The notes: generated by a model from the letters alone, not told the origin. Counted from the first letter of the stretch, positions 38,286 to 49,328 are shown. The stretch: 64,000 nucleotides of DNA from Nostoc sp. NMS8 (GCF_017115045.1 NZ_JABXKK010000050.1:62001-126000); one strand, 5' to 3'. Made by a program: numbers and translations.

Positions 38286-38676
38286 AAGAGAAACCCCATA
38301 GCTTTCAGTTAGCTAGACATCAGTTTGCTATTACAGTCACCCTGATAAAACTTGAGGTGGTCATGCTGCCTTCAAACTTGCGTCTTTAAAACTAAATTTT
38401 GAAAATGCTAGGGAGCATTGGCTTTATAACTATGAGTTGGAATTGTTTAGATATATATCGGTCAGAATCACTTTGATAATGATGTCAGCAAATTAAGAAC
38501 ATGCTGCTAATTTGAGAGAGTATTGGCATACTCTAGTTATTTGCCGATTTATAATTCATACAATCCACTTCATCTTTTTAATAACCTATGCAACTTGAAT
38601 TTATTTAAACAAAATGATTTTTTATTTTTGCCTTAATTCAATTTTAGCATCTTTAGTATGCACTAGACTAAAAATT
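38286..38676. other. Intergenic region, nothing recognised
   Basis: 391 bp, AT-rich, upstream of the anti-sigma gene and downstream of the rlmD end. It should hold the anti-sigma promoter. No repeats or hairpins of note. Confidence 0.4.
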
Positions 38677-40083
38677 TCAAATTTCAGTTTTTGTAAAGGA
38701 ATTACCATCCTTGCTCAAATGTGACAGCACAAGAAAGGCGGCAACTTCAACATGAGCAGTTTGAGGGAAAAAATCAGCAGGTTGTACCCGTGTGATGGTA
38801 TATAGCCCATCTTGACAAAGCAATTTCAGGTCACGGGCGAGGGTAGCTACTTTACAGCTGACGTAAACGATCCGAGATGGTTTCAATTGCCGTAAAGTGT
38901 CGATGACTGCGCGATCACACCCCTTACGTGGCGGATCGAGTATTACTACTTCTGGTATTGTGCCCATCTTTGGCAGCAATTTCTCTACTGCCCCTACTTG
39001 GAATGTCACATTATCAATTCCGTTGCGGTGGGCGTTCAAAATTGCTTGTTCTACTGCTGCTGATTGCACTTCTAATCCTGTAGCAATACGTACTTTTTTG
39101 GCGAGGGGTAAAGTTAAAGTCCCAATACCACAGTAGGCATCAACTAGCAACTCATGCCCTTGAAGATTGAGTTCTGATTGAATTACCTGTAATAGTGCCT
39201 CTGCTGTTTCGGTATACACTTGGAAAAATGTATCTGGGCGTACTTGAAATTCCAGTACAGCAAAATATTCACGCAGGTGAGGTACTCCAGCGATGCAACG
39301 GGTTTCTGATCCAAAGATAGCATTTGTGCGATCGCTATTGCGGTTGAGCGACACTCCTACTAACTGCGGATAACGCTTTAACCATTCCTGCGCTTGGGTT
39401 TCAATTCCTGACAAATTCCAGTCTTTCACCACCAAAGTCAGCAACATTTCTCCAGTGTGTCGCCCAATGCGTAAACCAAGATGGCGAATTTGTCCAAGGT
39501 GGCGCTGTTCGTCATAGATTCGCCAACCTTGTTGTTGAATATCCTGCTTAACTTCGGCTAGTATTGGATTTAATCGTAAATCTTGGACTGGACATTGATT
39601 TAAGTTAATTAATTGGTGACTACCTTTTTGATAGTAACCAGCTTGTACCTGTCCCGTTGCCGATATACCCAAGGGATATGTAGATTTATTACGGTAGCCG
39701 AAAGCAGAAGGGGCGGCGAGTACCGGATCTACCGGGGGTTGGACAAAACCGCCAATCCGTTCCAAAGCTTGGATAACTTGATTTTGCTTGGCTACTAGCT
39801 GGTAATCATAATTAATATGCTGCCACTGGCAACCACCGCACTTATCCGCCACAATACAACTGGGTCGAATCCGGTGGGAGGATGGTTCTAATAGCTCTTG
39901 GAGCTTACCGTGAGCGTATTTGGGTTTAACATGTACTAAGCGGACAATGGCGCGATCGCCTGGGACGGTATCTGGGACAAACACTACACGCTCATCAGCG
40001 CGTCCCACACCATCGCCTGTATCACTCAGATTAGCGATCGTCACTTCAATTAATTCACCCTGTTGCCAAATTATTTTAGTCAT
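38677..40083 (-). CDS. rlmD: 23S rRNA (uracil-1939-C5)-methyltransferase family
   Basis: 468 residues. An N-terminal TRAM domain (VTIANLSDTGDGVGRADERVVFV) is followed by the 4Fe-4S cysteines in CIVADKCGGCQWQH and NQCPVQD. The SAM-binding domain contains DAYCGIGTLTLPLA, EVQSAAVEQA and VILDPPRKGCD. The catalytic Cys lies in VYVSCKVATLARDL. It methylates U1939 or a related uridine; in cyanobacteria there are RlmD/RlmC-like variants, so the exact base is uncertain. Confidence 0.88.
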   Translation of the reverse strand: MTKIIWQQGELIEVTIANLSDTGDGVGRADERVVFVPDTVPGDRAIVRLVHVKPKYAHGKLQELLEPSSHRIRPSCIVADKCGGCQWQHINYDYQLVAKQNQVIQALERIGGFVQPPVDPVLAAPSAFGYRNKSTYPLGISATGQVQAGYYQKGSHQLINLNQCPVQDLRLNPILAEVKQDIQQQGWRIYDEQRHLGQIRHLGLRIGRHTGEMLLTLVVKDWNLSGIETQAQEWLKRYPQLVGVSLNRNSDRTNAIFGSETRCIAGVPHLREYFAVLEFQVRPDTFFQVYTETAEALLQVIQSELNLQGHELLVDAYCGIGTLTLPLAKKVRIATGLEVQSAAVEQAILNAHRNGIDNVTFQVGAVEKLLPKMGTIPEVVILDPPRKGCDRAVIDTLRQLKPSRIVYVSCKVATLARDLKLLCQDGLYTITRVQPADFFPQTAHVEVAAFLVLSHLSKDGNSFTKTEI

Positions 40084-40259
40084 TAGTCATTAGTCATTAG
40101 TCATTGGTCATTGCCTTCTTCATTTCCCCCAATCCCCAGTCCCCAGTCCCCACTCTCCCCAAATAGATAAATTCAATACATAAGTAACTCCGATCCCTTC
40201 ACTTGTGTACCTCCAACTCGGTAAACTAACAGATAATATTTCAGGTGATTTCAATAATC

Positions 40260-40745
40260 ATGACTGTAATTAGCCAAGTTATTCTCAAAGCCGACGACGA
40301 ACTGCGTTATCCCAGCAGTGGTGAACTTAAAAATATCAAAGACTTTTTGCAAACCGGCGTACAACGGACACGGATTGCAGCTACTTTGGGTGAAAACGAA
40401 AAGAAGATAGTTCAGGAAGCAACCAAACAACTTTGGCAGAAGCGTCCTGACTTTATCTCCCCCGGAGGTAATGCTTACGGAGAACGCCAACGCTCTCTAT
40501 GTATCCGTGACTTTGGCTGGTACTTACGCCTAATTACCTATGGCGTGCTTGCCGGTGATAAAGAGCCAATTGAAAAAATCGGTTTGATTGGGGTGCGGGA
40601 AATGTACAATTCATTGGGTGTTCCCGTGCCTGGAATGGTAGAAGCGATCGCTTCCCTCAAAACAGCCTCCCTTAGCTTACTGAGTGCAGAAGATGCTACC
40701 CAAGCAGCACCATACTTTGATTACATCATTCAAGCTTTGTCGTGA
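40260..40745 (+). CDS. apcD: Allophycocyanin alpha-B subunit
   Basis: 161 residues from ATG 40260, preceded by AGGTGA. It is a terminal emitter of the phycobilisome core that passes energy to photosystem I and II. It has the phycobiliprotein fold with the chromophore Cys in [22 protein letters not shown], about residue 81. [20 protein letters not shown] at the N terminus and [17 protein letters not shown] identify the ApcD branch rather than ApcA. Monocistronic; it is followed by a hairpin. Confidence 0.95.
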   Translation: MTVISQVILKADDELRYPSSGELKNIKDFLQTGVQRTRIAATLGENEKKIVQEATKQLWQKRPDFISPGGNAYGERQRSLCIRDFGWYLRLITYGVLAGDKEPIEKIGLIGVREMYNSLGVPVPGMVEAIASLKTASLSLLSAEDATQAAPYFDYIIQALS

Positions 40746-40945
40746 TACAAAGTGTGTGCGAGTTCTAGGAGTATACTTCCGGTCTACTTAGGCATAAGAT
40801 ACCCAATTTGATCATACCTTCCCCACATTTGGTAGTGGCTGTGGCAAAACCTTTGTCAAGTTACTAACCAGTTGTGGGGAAATTTTATAGATATGGGCAT
40901 TAGGCATGGGGCATTTTACTAATGACCAATGACAAATACAAAAAA

Positions 40946-40972
40946 CCGACAGTCCTTGAGTAAGGCTGTCGG
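40946..40972 (+). terminator. Strong hairpin downstream of apcD
   Basis: CCGACAG...CTGTCGG with inner CCTT/AAGG pairs around GAGT. It lacks a T tract (TAATTAAG follows). It lies 200 bp past apcD, so the terminator role is tentative. Confidence 0.5.
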
Positions 40973-41553
40973 TAATTAAGTGTGTTCCCTATTAATGACT
41001 CGGCTAGAGTTCAGTTGTCACTAATTATGCCTAGTTAGCGATCGCAGGGAGACGATCCTAATCATCGATATGTGTGATTCTCGTCACTTGATTGTTACAT
41101 CTAAACTGCATATACCCGAATAATCTCTGAGTGACACTCGATTTATGCAAGTTCAGGTGCTAGAAATTTCACTGAGATTAAAAAATCAAGTTATCTTTAA
41201 AAACTAAAGCATTTGGTGTATAATTACCATTCATCTTGTGTCTCTCACTATCGGGATAATTCTGTTGAGCGTATTCTGAGGTTGTCCTACTCCTCCATCC
41301 AATAAAAAATTACTGGTAAGTAAGGCTGGTCAAGCACCTTCTGCTAATACTTCCCAAGATCCAAGTACAGGTATTTAGTTAGAGTTTAATTGAACAGCGA
41401 TCGCGCTTCAATCTACAGAAAAGTAAAAGTGCGTAGCTTGTTGGCGTAAGCATCGTGTTTTGCAACATAATGAGTAAATCACAATAGGGCGATAAGCTAG
41501 AGTTAGCAGAAGAAGTGATTTACAACTGGCGAAAAACCTAGCTTGGGGTAACA
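40973..41553. other. Intergenic region, no gene recognised
   Basis: About 580 bp between the hairpin and the antitoxin gene. It holds one HIP1 site and a loose copy of the short GCGTAG...GCATCG repeat at 41431-41457. A 20-codon tail-like frame ending at 41379 is not identified. Confidence 0.4.
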
Positions 41554-41868
41554 ATGGCAACAGAACAAAAGCACAGCAACTATTTATCAGAAGCCGAAAG
41601 CCGTTTGCGTCAGCTTCCTCCTGAGAGGTTGCGAGTAGCAGTTGCAATGATTGCTTATTTACAAAAAACAGAAGAAAGCGAAGCTACTGAAAAACTATTA
41701 TTAAATATTCCTGATTTTGCCGAATATTTCCGCGAAATTGAGCAAAACGAAGAGGAATTACAAAATACTCCCTCAAATCAAATTGCCTCAGATGAAGAAG
41801 TACTCCAGGCTTACTTAGCAGTTGAAAAAAAATGGGAAGATGTATTCCGTCACCTTGCAGACTCCTAA
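41554..41868 (+). CDS. Probable antitoxin of a Phd/Doc-like pair
   Basis: 104 residues, acidic (many Glu/Asp) and mostly helical: YLSEAESRLRQLPPERLRVAVAMIAYLQ, then LLLNIPDFAEYFREIEQNEEEL. There is no clear DNA-binding domain of the Phd type. The antitoxin call rests on position: its stop overlaps the start of a Doc-like toxin gene by 37 bp. It resembles small proteins paired with Doc in cyanobacteria. Confidence 0.65.
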   Translation: MATEQKHSNYLSEAESRLRQLPPERLRVAVAMIAYLQKTEESEATEKLLLNIPDFAEYFREIEQNEEELQNTPSNQIASDEEVLQAYLAVEKKWEDVFRHLADS

Positions 41869-42248
41869 AATTCTTGGCTATTTCTCAAGTCTTAAATATT
41901 CACCAACGCCAAATTAAAAGATTTGGTGGAACATCAGGTGTTAGAGACGAAGGTTTACTAGATTCAGCACTGGCACAACCTCAAGCTACTTTTGGCGGTG
42001 AATTTCTCCATCCAACAATTTGCGAGCAAGCAGCAGCGTACCTGTACCATTTAGCAATGAACCATCCGTTTCTTGATGGCAACAAGCGCACCGCTTTCGC
42101 TGTTATGCTCACTTTTTTGAACTTAAATGGCTATGCTCTCAACTTATCTTAAGAGCAAGCTTACAACTTGGTGATTCAAGTAGTCCAAAAAGAAATATCC
42201 AAAGAAGAATTATCTGCATTTCTCGAACTGCACCTAGAGGGCAAGTAA
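41832..42248 (+). pseudogene. doc: Doc-family (Fic-fold) toxin with premature stop
   Basis: The frame begins at or after ATG 41832. It shows FLAISQVLNIHQRQIKRFGG, then GVRDEGLLDSALAQPQATFGG. The complete Fic/Doc motif HPFLDGNKRTAFAVML follows. A TAA at 42150-42152 stops it after GYALNLS. The same frame then continues as EQAYNLVIQVVQKEISKEEL and on to TAA 42248, which is the usual end of a death-on-curing protein. Doc phosphorylates EF-Tu. About 32 C-terminal residues are lost. As the catalytic loop is intact, partial activity cannot be excluded. An alternative start near 41874 (TTG) is possible. Confidence 0.82.
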
Positions 42249-42292
42249 ATCGATAGAATAATGCTCTGTCCCCCCAGAGTGCATTATCTTCC

Positions 42293-44677
42293 ATGACTGC
42301 AACCTCAAAACCAGCCTTTTCCCCCCAAGAAATTGCGGCTGTTGGTCTTAAACCAGAAGAATACACAGAAATTGTCCGTCGGCTAGGCCGTCATCCTAAC
42401 AAAGCTGAACTGGGAATGTTTGGCGTGATGTGGTCAGAGCATTGCTGTTACAAAAATTCTCGACCTCTACTCAAACAATTTCCTACCGATGGCCCCCGCA
42501 TCCTCGTGGGGCCTGGTGAAAATGCTGGTGTTGTAGACTTAGGTGATGGACTCCAACTAGCTTTTAAGATTGAATCTCACAACCACCCTTCAGCAGTAGA
42601 ACCATTTCAAGGTGCAGCAACGGGTGTAGGAGGCATTCTCAGAGATATCTTTACAATGGGTGCGCGTCCCATTGCTCTATTAAACTCGCTGCGCTTTGGT
42701 TCTCTAGAAGATGCCAAAACTCAAAGGCTCTTCCAAGGCGTAGTCGCAGGAATTTCTCATTATGGTAATTGTGTGGGAGTACCCACCGTTGGCGGTGAAG
42801 TTTACTTTGACTCTGCTTACTCTGGCAATCCTCTAGTGAACGTTATGGCACTGGGGTTGATGGAAACAGCAGAAATCGTCAAATCGGGAGCATCTGGATT
42901 AGGCAACCCCGTGCTGTATGTTGGTTCTACCACTGGGCGCGATGGTATGGGAGGCGCAAGTTTTGCTAGTGCAGAATTGAGCGATCAATCCATAGACGAT
43001 CGCCCTGCGGTGCAAGTGGGCGACCCATTTTTGGAAAAGTCTTTAATTGAAGCTTGTCTGGAGGCGTTTAAGACGGGTGCAGTTGTCGCCGCCCAGGATA
43101 TGGGAGCCGCGGGAATCACCTGTTCTACCTCAGAGATGGCAGCAAAAGGCGGTGTGGGAATTGAACTAGATTTAGATAAGATTCCCGTCAGAGAAACGGG
43201 AATGGTTCCTTATGAATATCTACTTTCGGAATCTCAAGAACGAATGCTGTTTGTTGCCCACAAGGGGCGTGAGCAGGAATTAATCGACATTTTCCACCGT
43301 TGGGGACTTCAAGCCGTTGTGGCTGGTACAGTCATCGCTGAACCGATTGTGCGGATTCTCTTTCAGGGTGAAGTAGCAGCAGAAATTCCCGCAGAGGCTT
43401 TGGCGGAAAATACCCCACTGTATCACCGAGAGTTATTGGCAGAAGCGCCAGAATATGCGCGTCAAGCTTGGGAATGGACTGCTGATTCCTTACCTGCTTC
43501 TACAACTTCTGGAATAGAACTCCAAGGACACCTGCAAACCTGGAATGATATTCTCTTAACTTTGCTTGATACACCCACGATCGCATCTAAAAATTGGGTA
43601 TATCGTCAATATGACCATCAAGTACAAAATAATACAGTAACACTGCCAGGTGGTGCAGATGCGGCTGTTATCCGTTTACGCCCCCTTGAAGAAATCCCCA
43701 ATCTCAAATCCAAAATCCAAAATCTAAAATCAGGAGTGGCGGCCACAGTAGATTGCAATCCTCGTTATGTTTATCTTGACCCTTACGAAGGAGCTAAAGC
43801 AGTGGTGGCAGAAGCAGCCCGCAATCTTAGCTGTGTGGGTGCTGAACCTCTAGCGGTGACGGATAATCTGAATTTTGGCTCTCCAGAAAAACCCATTGGT
43901 TACTGGCAATTGGCAGAAGCTTGTCGCGGTTTAGCGGAAGGTTGCCGAGAATTGGCGACACCAGTCACAGGCGGAAACGTTTCTTTGTACAACGAAACCT
44001 TTGATTCTCAAGGCATTCCACAACCCATTTATCCCACTCCTGTTGTGGGTATGGTGGGTTTGATTCCCGATATAAGCAAAATTTGTGGTCAAGGTTGGCA
44101 AGCAGCCGGCGATGTGATTTATCTTCTCGGATTGCCTCTGACATCTAAACTCAGTTTGGGAGCATCTGAATATTTAACCACTATCTACAATACTGTTGCT
44201 GGAAAACCACCAAGGGTAGATTTTGACTTGGAACGCCGCGTCCAGAAAGTTTGTCGTGAAGGAATTCGTAATGGTTGGGTACGTTCAGCCCACGATTCTG
44301 CTGAGGGAGGAGTAGCGATCGCCATAGCCGAAAGTTGTCTTGCTGGGAACCTTGGGGCTGAAATCAATTTAGAAATAGCCCCAACCCAATTAAATCGCTG
44401 GGATGAAGTGCTGTTTGCCGAAGGTGGTGCCAGGATTTTAGTTTCTGTAACATCACCACAACAAGAAATTTGGGAATCATATTTACAGGAACATCTAGGT
44501 CAAAATTGGCAAACATTAGGTACAGTTGGCAATTTGGAAACGGGTTTGGGGGTTTTCACCACTGATAACCAAACCTTAATCAAAGTTAGTATCGAAGATA
44601 TGAGCGATCGCTATTTCCATGCGATCGCTAGACGTATCGCCGTCCACACCACTACCCCCGAAGAAGTTAGGAGTTGA
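42293..44677 (+). CDS. purL: Phosphoribosylformylglycinamidine synthase subunit II
   Basis: 794 residues, the small (PurL II) type that works with PurS and PurQ in purine synthesis. [20 protein letters not shown] is the N-terminal signature, followed by [28 protein letters not shown] (ATP/Mg site), [14 protein letters not shown] and [13 protein letters not shown]. The second half repeats the PurM-like fold ([16 protein letters not shown], [11 protein letters not shown]). A short stretch near 43690-43730 consists of CAAATCCAAAATCTAAAAT-type repeat that adds a few residues ([11 protein letters not shown]). It is followed by purF after 523 bp. Confidence 0.97.
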   Translation: MTATSKPAFSPQEIAAVGLKPEEYTEIVRRLGRHPNKAELGMFGVMWSEHCCYKNSRPLLKQFPTDGPRILVGPGENAGVVDLGDGLQLAFKIESHNHPSAVEPFQGAATGVGGILRDIFTMGARPIALLNSLRFGSLEDAKTQRLFQGVVAGISHYGNCVGVPTVGGEVYFDSAYSGNPLVNVMALGLMETAEIVKSGASGLGNPVLYVGSTTGRDGMGGASFASAELSDQSIDDRPAVQVGDPFLEKSLIEACLEAFKTGAVVAAQDMGAAGITCSTSEMAAKGGVGIELDLDKIPVRETGMVPYEYLLSESQERMLFVAHKGREQELIDIFHRWGLQAVVAGTVIAEPIVRILFQGEVAAEIPAEALAENTPLYHRELLAEAPEYARQAWEWTADSLPASTTSGIELQGHLQTWNDILLTLLDTPTIASKNWVYRQYDHQVQNNTVTLPGGADAAVIRLRPLEEIPNLKSKIQNLKSGVAATVDCNPRYVYLDPYEGAKAVVAEAARNLSCVGAEPLAVTDNLNFGSPEKPIGYWQLAEACRGLAEGCRELATPVTGGNVSLYNETFDSQGIPQPIYPTPVVGMVGLIPDISKICGQGWQAAGDVIYLLGLPLTSKLSLGASEYLTTIYNTVAGKPPRVDFDLERRVQKVCREGIRNGWVRSAHDSAEGGVAIAIAESCLAGNLGAEINLEIAPTQLNRWDEVLFAEGGARILVSVTSPQQEIWESYLQEHLGQNWQTLGTVGNLETGLGVFTTDNQTLIKVSIEDMSDRYFHAIARRIAVHTTTPEEVRS

Positions 44678-45200
44678 AAGTGAGGAGTTAAGAATAAAAA
44701 GCATAACTCCTGACTCTTTTGTTAACTCTTGAACATAATTACGGTACTGTTTTAATGGATGGTTAAAGATTTATTAAGAACTCTACCACCATCTATATAA
44801 TCCCAGTGACTTGACTACCGATTTTGAATTTTAGATTTTGGTGAGGTAGTGCGGTCTTCTCCCTTGGCGCTAGCCTCTCCCTTTGGGAGAAGGGGAGAGG
44901 CTAGCGCCAAGGGCGATAGCGCAGCGTTAGCGAGTCCGCGAGCGTCTGGGGGTTTCCCCCATGAGCAACTACCGAACCCAGAGGGATTAGGGGCATTGCT
45001 TCTATTTCATGTCTTGCTCTTACTAGGCTAAACAAATCTAAAAGAGCCATTCTCAAATCCTAAGCCGCATCCTTACTACGGTGCGATCAATCCAAAAGAC
45101 GCTCTCTACGAGACGCTGCGCGAAGGCGGACTCGCTAATACTCCGCCATCGCCAATCTCAAATCCCAAATTGATTGACCCCCACCAGGAGCAAAGCTAGC
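44678..45200. other. Repeat-rich spacer between purL and purF
   Basis: 523 bp without a credible gene. It holds a heptamer-type tract after purL (44680-44740), the perfect 21-bp palindrome at 44861-44913, a Nostoc-type repeat GATAGCGCAGCGTTAGCGAG at 44914-44950, and another (ACGAGACGCTGCGCGAAGGC) at about 45107-45130. The purF ribosome binding site AGGAG is at 45187-45191. Confidence 0.6.
44861..44913. repeat. Perfect 21-bp inverted repeat
   Basis: Left arm CCCTTGGCGCTAGCCTCTCC plus C (44861-44881), right arm its exact complement (44893-44913), loop of 11 bases. It would form a very stable hairpin in either strand's RNA. No T run follows. Confidence 0.85.
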
Positions 45201-46700
45201 ATGATTTCTATTCATTCTGTCACTTCGGATGAATACCCCGACCCAACCAACAACCCAATCAATAGTCATGAAAATCAGCCTGACAAGCCCGAAGAAGCTT
45301 GTGGTGTTTTTGGCATCTACGCCCCAGGAGAAAACGTTGCTAAACTGACCTACTTTGGATTGTATGCCCTCCAGCATCGGGGTCAAGAATCAGCTGGTAT
45401 TGCTACTTTTGAGGGTACACAAGTACATCTCTACAAGGATATGGGCTTGGTGTCTCAAGTTTTCAATGAATCCATCTTGGATCAATTGCTCGGTAGCCTT
45501 GCTGTTGGTCACACTCGTTATTCCACTACAGGTTCTAGTCGCAGAGTTAATGCCCAGCCGGCAGTGCTAGAAACCCGTTTAGGTTCATTAGCTCTAGCAC
45601 ATAACGGTAATTTAGTCAATACTGTGCAACTACGTCAAGAGTTGCTTGAAAATAAATGTAACTTAGTCACCACAACAGATTCAGAAATGATCGCTTTTGC
45701 GATCGCCGAAGCCATTAATGCAGGCGCAGATTGGCTAGAAGGTGCAATTAAGGCATTTCACCGTTGCCAGGGAGCCTTTAGTTTAGTTATTGGCACTCCC
45801 ATCGGCGTTATGGGTGTCCGCGATCCTAATGGCATTCGCCCTCTGGTAATCGGGACTTTGGCTGGTAATCCAGTTCGTTACGTTTTGGCTTCCGAGACTT
45901 GTGGTTTAGACATCATTGGAGCCGAATACCTGCGAGATGTAGAACCAGGAGAATTAGTTTGGATTACTGAAGAAGGTTTAGCTTCCTATCATTGGAGTCA
46001 AAAATCTGAGCGGAAATTGTGTATCTTTGAGATGATTTACTTTGCCCGTCCTGATAGCGTCATGCACAACGAGAGTTTGTACAGCTATCGAATGCGATTA
46101 GGACACCAGCTAGCTAAAGAATCTTTTGTAGATGCCGATATTGTCTTTGGTGTTCCTGATTCTGGTATACCTGCTGCGATCGGGTATTCCCAAGCGTCTG
46201 GTGTCGCTTACGGCGAAGGACTGATTAAAAATCGCTACGTTGGGCGAACCTTCATTCAACCAACCCAAACCATGCGGGAATCGGGTCTGCGGATGAAACT
46301 CAACCCCCTCAAAGATGTGCTAGCAGGTAAACGAGTAATCATCGTAGATGACTCGATTGTGCGGGGTACTACCAGCCGTAAACTAGTCAAAACCTTGCGT
46401 GACGCGGGTGCAATCGAAGTACATATGCGAATTTCTTCTCCGCCTGTAACTCATCCCTGCTTCTATGGCATCGATACCGATTCTCAGGATCAGCTGATTG
46501 CTGCTACCAAATCAGTAGCGGAAATTGCCAAGCAACTGGAAGTAGACAGCCTCGCCTATCTGAGTTGGGAGGGAATGCTAGATGCAACGCGAGAAGACAC
46601 TAATAGTTTTTGTTCTGCTTGTTTCACTGGAGATTACCCCGTGGTGATTCCCGATCAAGTGAAGCGTTCTAAACTGATTCTAGAAAAAGTAGTGGTATAG
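45201..46700 (+). CDS. purF: Amidophosphoribosyltransferase
   Basis: First committed step of purine synthesis. It has 499 residues from ATG 45201, which has AGGAG ten bases upstream; a longer frame from TTG 45174 lacks this. A short propeptide precedes the N-terminal nucleophile Cys in KPEEACGVFGIYAP. The class II glutaminase domain has GHTRYSTTGSS and LAHNGNLVN. The PRPP-binding loop VIIVDDSIVRGTT and C-terminal cysteines (SFCSACFTGDYP) fit the 4Fe-4S PurF type. Confidence 0.97.
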   Translation: MISIHSVTSDEYPDPTNNPINSHENQPDKPEEACGVFGIYAPGENVAKLTYFGLYALQHRGQESAGIATFEGTQVHLYKDMGLVSQVFNESILDQLLGSLAVGHTRYSTTGSSRRVNAQPAVLETRLGSLALAHNGNLVNTVQLRQELLENKCNLVTTTDSEMIAFAIAEAINAGADWLEGAIKAFHRCQGAFSLVIGTPIGVMGVRDPNGIRPLVIGTLAGNPVRYVLASETCGLDIIGAEYLRDVEPGELVWITEEGLASYHWSQKSERKLCIFEMIYFARPDSVMHNESLYSYRMRLGHQLAKESFVDADIVFGVPDSGIPAAIGYSQASGVAYGEGLIKNRYVGRTFIQPTQTMRESGLRMKLNPLKDVLAGKRVIIVDDSIVRGTTSRKLVKTLRDAGAIEVHMRISSPPVTHPCFYGIDTDSQDQLIAATKSVAEIAKQLEVDSLAYLSWEGMLDATREDTNSFCSACFTGDYPVVIPDQVKRSKLILEKVVV

Positions 46701-46732
46701 GGGCTTGGGGCATTAGGGACATGAGAATCAAC

Positions 46733-46922
46733 AAAGAGGCAGGGGGCAGGGAGCGGGGGGAAATGACCCCTGACTCTGCGGTGGAATGAAGGGGGGAATA
46801 TGTTCTTACGTCCCCCAACAAGAGTTAAGTGGTTCTCGTACCCTGCGGGAAGCTAACGCAACAGTTGTGGTCGAATCCCCATATTTACTATCTCCCCTGC
46901 TCCCTGCTCCCTTGCCTCTTTC
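46733..46922. repeat. G-rich/C-rich palindromic repeat between purF and lysS
   Basis: AAAGAGGCAGGGGGCAGGG (46732 on) is complementary to CCCTGCTCCCTTGCCTCTTT (46903-46922). It belongs to the same family as the tract at 27770-27875 and the insert at 60630-60797. It lies between convergent genes. Confidence 0.65.
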
Positions 46923-46956
46923 TCAATACCCAGTCCCCAGTCCCTAATCCCCAGAC

Positions 46957-48474
46957 TTAATCTGGGGATGATTCTAATTTGTCTGGCTTGAGTAAGGGGA
47001 AAGCGATCGCATCTCGAATACTGGCACAATCAGTTAATAACATCACCAAGCGATCGATCCCAATCCCTAAACCACCTGTAGGCGGCATCCCATATTCCAA
47101 AGCTGTCAGAAAGTCTTCATCTACACCTTGGGCTTCTAAGTCACCGGCAGCTTTCCGTGCCGCTTGTGCTTCAAAGCGTTCTCTTTGATCGATCGGATCG
47201 GTAAGTTCTGAGAAGCTATTCCCAGTTTCTCGCCCGACTATAAATAACTCAAATCGTTCTACCAAACCAGGTTGAGAACGGTGAGGTTTTGCTAGGGGTG
47301 AAATTTCTACAGGGTAATCAATTACAAAGGTAGGTTGAATTAAATTAGCTTCTACTTTCTCTTCAAAGGCTAAATTTAGTAACTTACCAATTGATTGGGC
47401 TTCATCGATACCAGGAACACCAGCATTTCTACTTGCTGTTTTGGCATCTTCTAAAGTTTGGAACGAATTAAAATCCAAGCCTGTAAATTCTTTAACTAAA
47501 TCGTGCATTGTCACCCGTCGCCAAGGTGGTGTTAAATTTATAGGTTCCCCTTGGTAGGTGATTTCCAATGTGCCGAGTACCTCTTGGGCGACAGTGGTAA
47601 TAATCCCCTCAGTCAGCGCCATCATATCGTTGTAGTCAGCGTAGGCTTGGTAAACTTCAATCGTTGTAAATTCGGGATTGTGTCGAGTTGAAATTCCCTC
47701 ATTGCGGAAAACTCGCCCCAATTCAAACACCTTTTCAAAACCACCCACAATCAACCGTTTAAGGTGGAGTTCTGTAGCAATTCGCAAATACAACTCCATT
47801 TCTAAAGTGTTGTGGTAAGTGATAAATGGACGTGCATCTGCACCTCCAGTCTCACTTTGCAAAACCGGTGTTTCAATTTCCAGAAAATCTCGCTGTTCTA
47901 AATAGCGGCGAATACCGGCAGTAATTTGAGCGCGACGGCGGAAAGTTTGTCGCACTTCTGGGTTTACAATCAAGTCAACGTAACGCTGACGGTAGCGCTT
48001 GGCAACATCCGTTAATCCATGCCACTTGTCGGGTAGGGGCAGCAGAGATTTAGTGAGGATAGTATATTGTTTAACGTAGACAGATAACTCGCCCTTTTCA
48101 GTCCGTTTAATAGTACCTTTGGCTCCCAGGATGTCGCCTGCATCTGTAAGTTGTTTTAAGTGATTGAAAGCATCGGCATCAATATCTGCCATACCTTCTT
48201 GAATGCGATTTTTATCCAAATAAAGCTGAATTGTACCGGTTTCGTCTTGCAAAGTGAAGAAAGCTAATTTACCAAAAACGCGACGCGCCATAATGCGTCC
48301 AGCTATGGAAACTTCTAAATCAACTTCTTCACCACTGACTAAATCGGCAAACTTTTCTTGCAACTGCGCTGCATGATGGGTAGATTCCCAACGATAGGCA
48401 TAAGGGTTAGTCCCTAGCTGCTTGAGTTGTTCTACTTTCTCCAGCCTGGCGGCTCGGATATCTTCTTCCGACAT
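46957..48474 (-). CDS. lysS: Lysyl-tRNA synthetase (class II)
   Basis: 505 residues. The OB-fold anticodon domain ([21 protein letters not shown]) is followed by the class II catalytic core: motif 1 near [28 protein letters not shown], motif 2 [23 protein letters not shown] and motif 3 [15 protein letters not shown]. Convergent with purF across a repeat. Cytoplasmic translation enzyme. Confidence 0.97.
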   Translation of the reverse strand: MSEEDIRAARLEKVEQLKQLGTNPYAYRWESTHHAAQLQEKFADLVSGEEVDLEVSIAGRIMARRVFGKLAFFTLQDETGTIQLYLDKNRIQEGMADIDADAFNHLKQLTDAGDILGAKGTIKRTEKGELSVYVKQYTILTKSLLPLPDKWHGLTDVAKRYRQRYVDLIVNPEVRQTFRRRAQITAGIRRYLEQRDFLEIETPVLQSETGGADARPFITYHNTLEMELYLRIATELHLKRLIVGGFEKVFELGRVFRNEGISTRHNPEFTTIEVYQAYADYNDMMALTEGIITTVAQEVLGTLEITYQGEPINLTPPWRRVTMHDLVKEFTGLDFNSFQTLEDAKTASRNAGVPGIDEAQSIGKLLNLAFEEKVEANLIQPTFVIDYPVEISPLAKPHRSQPGLVERFELFIVGRETGNSFSELTDPIDQRERFEAQAARKAAGDLEAQGVDEDFLTALEYGMPPTGGLGIGIDRLVMLLTDCASIRDAIAFPLLKPDKLESSPD

Positions 48475-48559
48475 GGTAACGAACTAAATAGGGCAAGATT
48501 AATTATAGATGCTGCAAAAGTTGGCAGTAAAAGATATTTGTCTTTGAAGGCGCGTGCGT

Positions 48560-48585
48560 AGGCGTAGCCTGCCGGAGGCATCGCT
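48560..48585. repeat. Short repeat GGCGTAGCCTGCCGGAGGCA type
   Basis: It belongs to the same family as the 21-bp coding insertion at 18998-19018. It lies in the 337-bp gap upstream of lysS and the EF-hand gene. Confidence 0.6.
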
Positions 48586-48811
48586 ACAGGAAATATACAA
48601 TGACACAAACTAGCCTTAGTTCGGGTGCAAAATCCCATTCAGTTGAGCCAATACTCCTAACCTGAGCCAGATATCGCTGTTGTCTGCATCGATTTGCGAA
48701 GTATATCGCGATCGCCATCCCGCACTCAATAAAATCTTTTTATTAACTTTCCTTGCGTATTTGTCAAGATTTTGAGATATTAAATTGAAAAATCAATTCA
48801 GATAGAAACTT

Positions 48812-49045
48812 ATGACAACCGAGCAAGAGCTTCAATCTCTTTTTAATTCCTTAGATGGCGATCGAGACGGCAAAATCTCCATTAATGATCTTTTTTTAAG
48901 TCCTGGCTTAAGTGCAATCATCTCATCAGAAACAAATACTACTAGTCCCCAGGAGTTACTAATACAGTATGATTCGGACAAAGACGGTAGTATTACCTTT
49001 GAAGAGTTAAAGCAAGCAGTTGAGAAAGCAAATAATTTAAACTAG
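48812..49045 (+). CDS. EF-hand calcium-binding protein (CSE-like)
   Basis: 77 residues with two canonical EF hands: DGDRDGKISINDL at about 15-27 and DSDKDGSITFEEL at about 52-64. Both have the full set of acidic ligands, ending in D or E. Size and layout match CSE, the Ca2+ sensor EF-hand protein described in Anabaena and linked to photosynthetic electron transport; orthology is inferred from memory. Monocistronic, with its own terminator. Confidence 0.85.
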   Translation: MTTEQELQSLFNSLDGDRDGKISINDLFLSPGLSAIISSETNTTSPQELLIQYDSDKDGSITFEELKQAVEKANNLN

Positions 49046-49098
49046 CAGTCAAAAAATCAACGCCACACTCACCCCAAAATCTCTCTCTAGCCCACACT

Positions 49099-49130
49099 AA
49101 ATCCCTCTCTAGGCAACTCTTGAGGGATTT
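49099..49130 (+). terminator. Hairpin after the EF-hand gene
   Basis: AAATCCCTC / GAGGGATTT, 9 bp, 53 bp past the stop, followed by the T-rich GCCTTTATTTG. Confidence 0.6.
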
Positions 49131-49328
49131 GCCTTTATTTGTGAGACTTTTCTCTCCTCTACATTAGCATCTAGTCGATTGGGTTTTATTCTGCAACAAA
49201 ATTCTATAAATCTAAATTTGTTTGGTTTTACTCTATTCAACTCAGACTCATGATATATCGTATTCTTTGATAAAATTGGTATGAGACAGGTAAAATAAAA
49301 ACTGCTTGCGATCGCTTAGTTTAAGCCT

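Noticed and set aside
41280..41379. Tail-like frame ending GQAPSANTSQDPSTGI before the antitoxin
   Set aside because: Too short to identify; no start codon and no recognised parent gene.
44849..45031. 60-codon frame between purL and purF
   Set aside because: It runs through the 21-bp palindrome and other dispersed repeats; no real composition of a protein.
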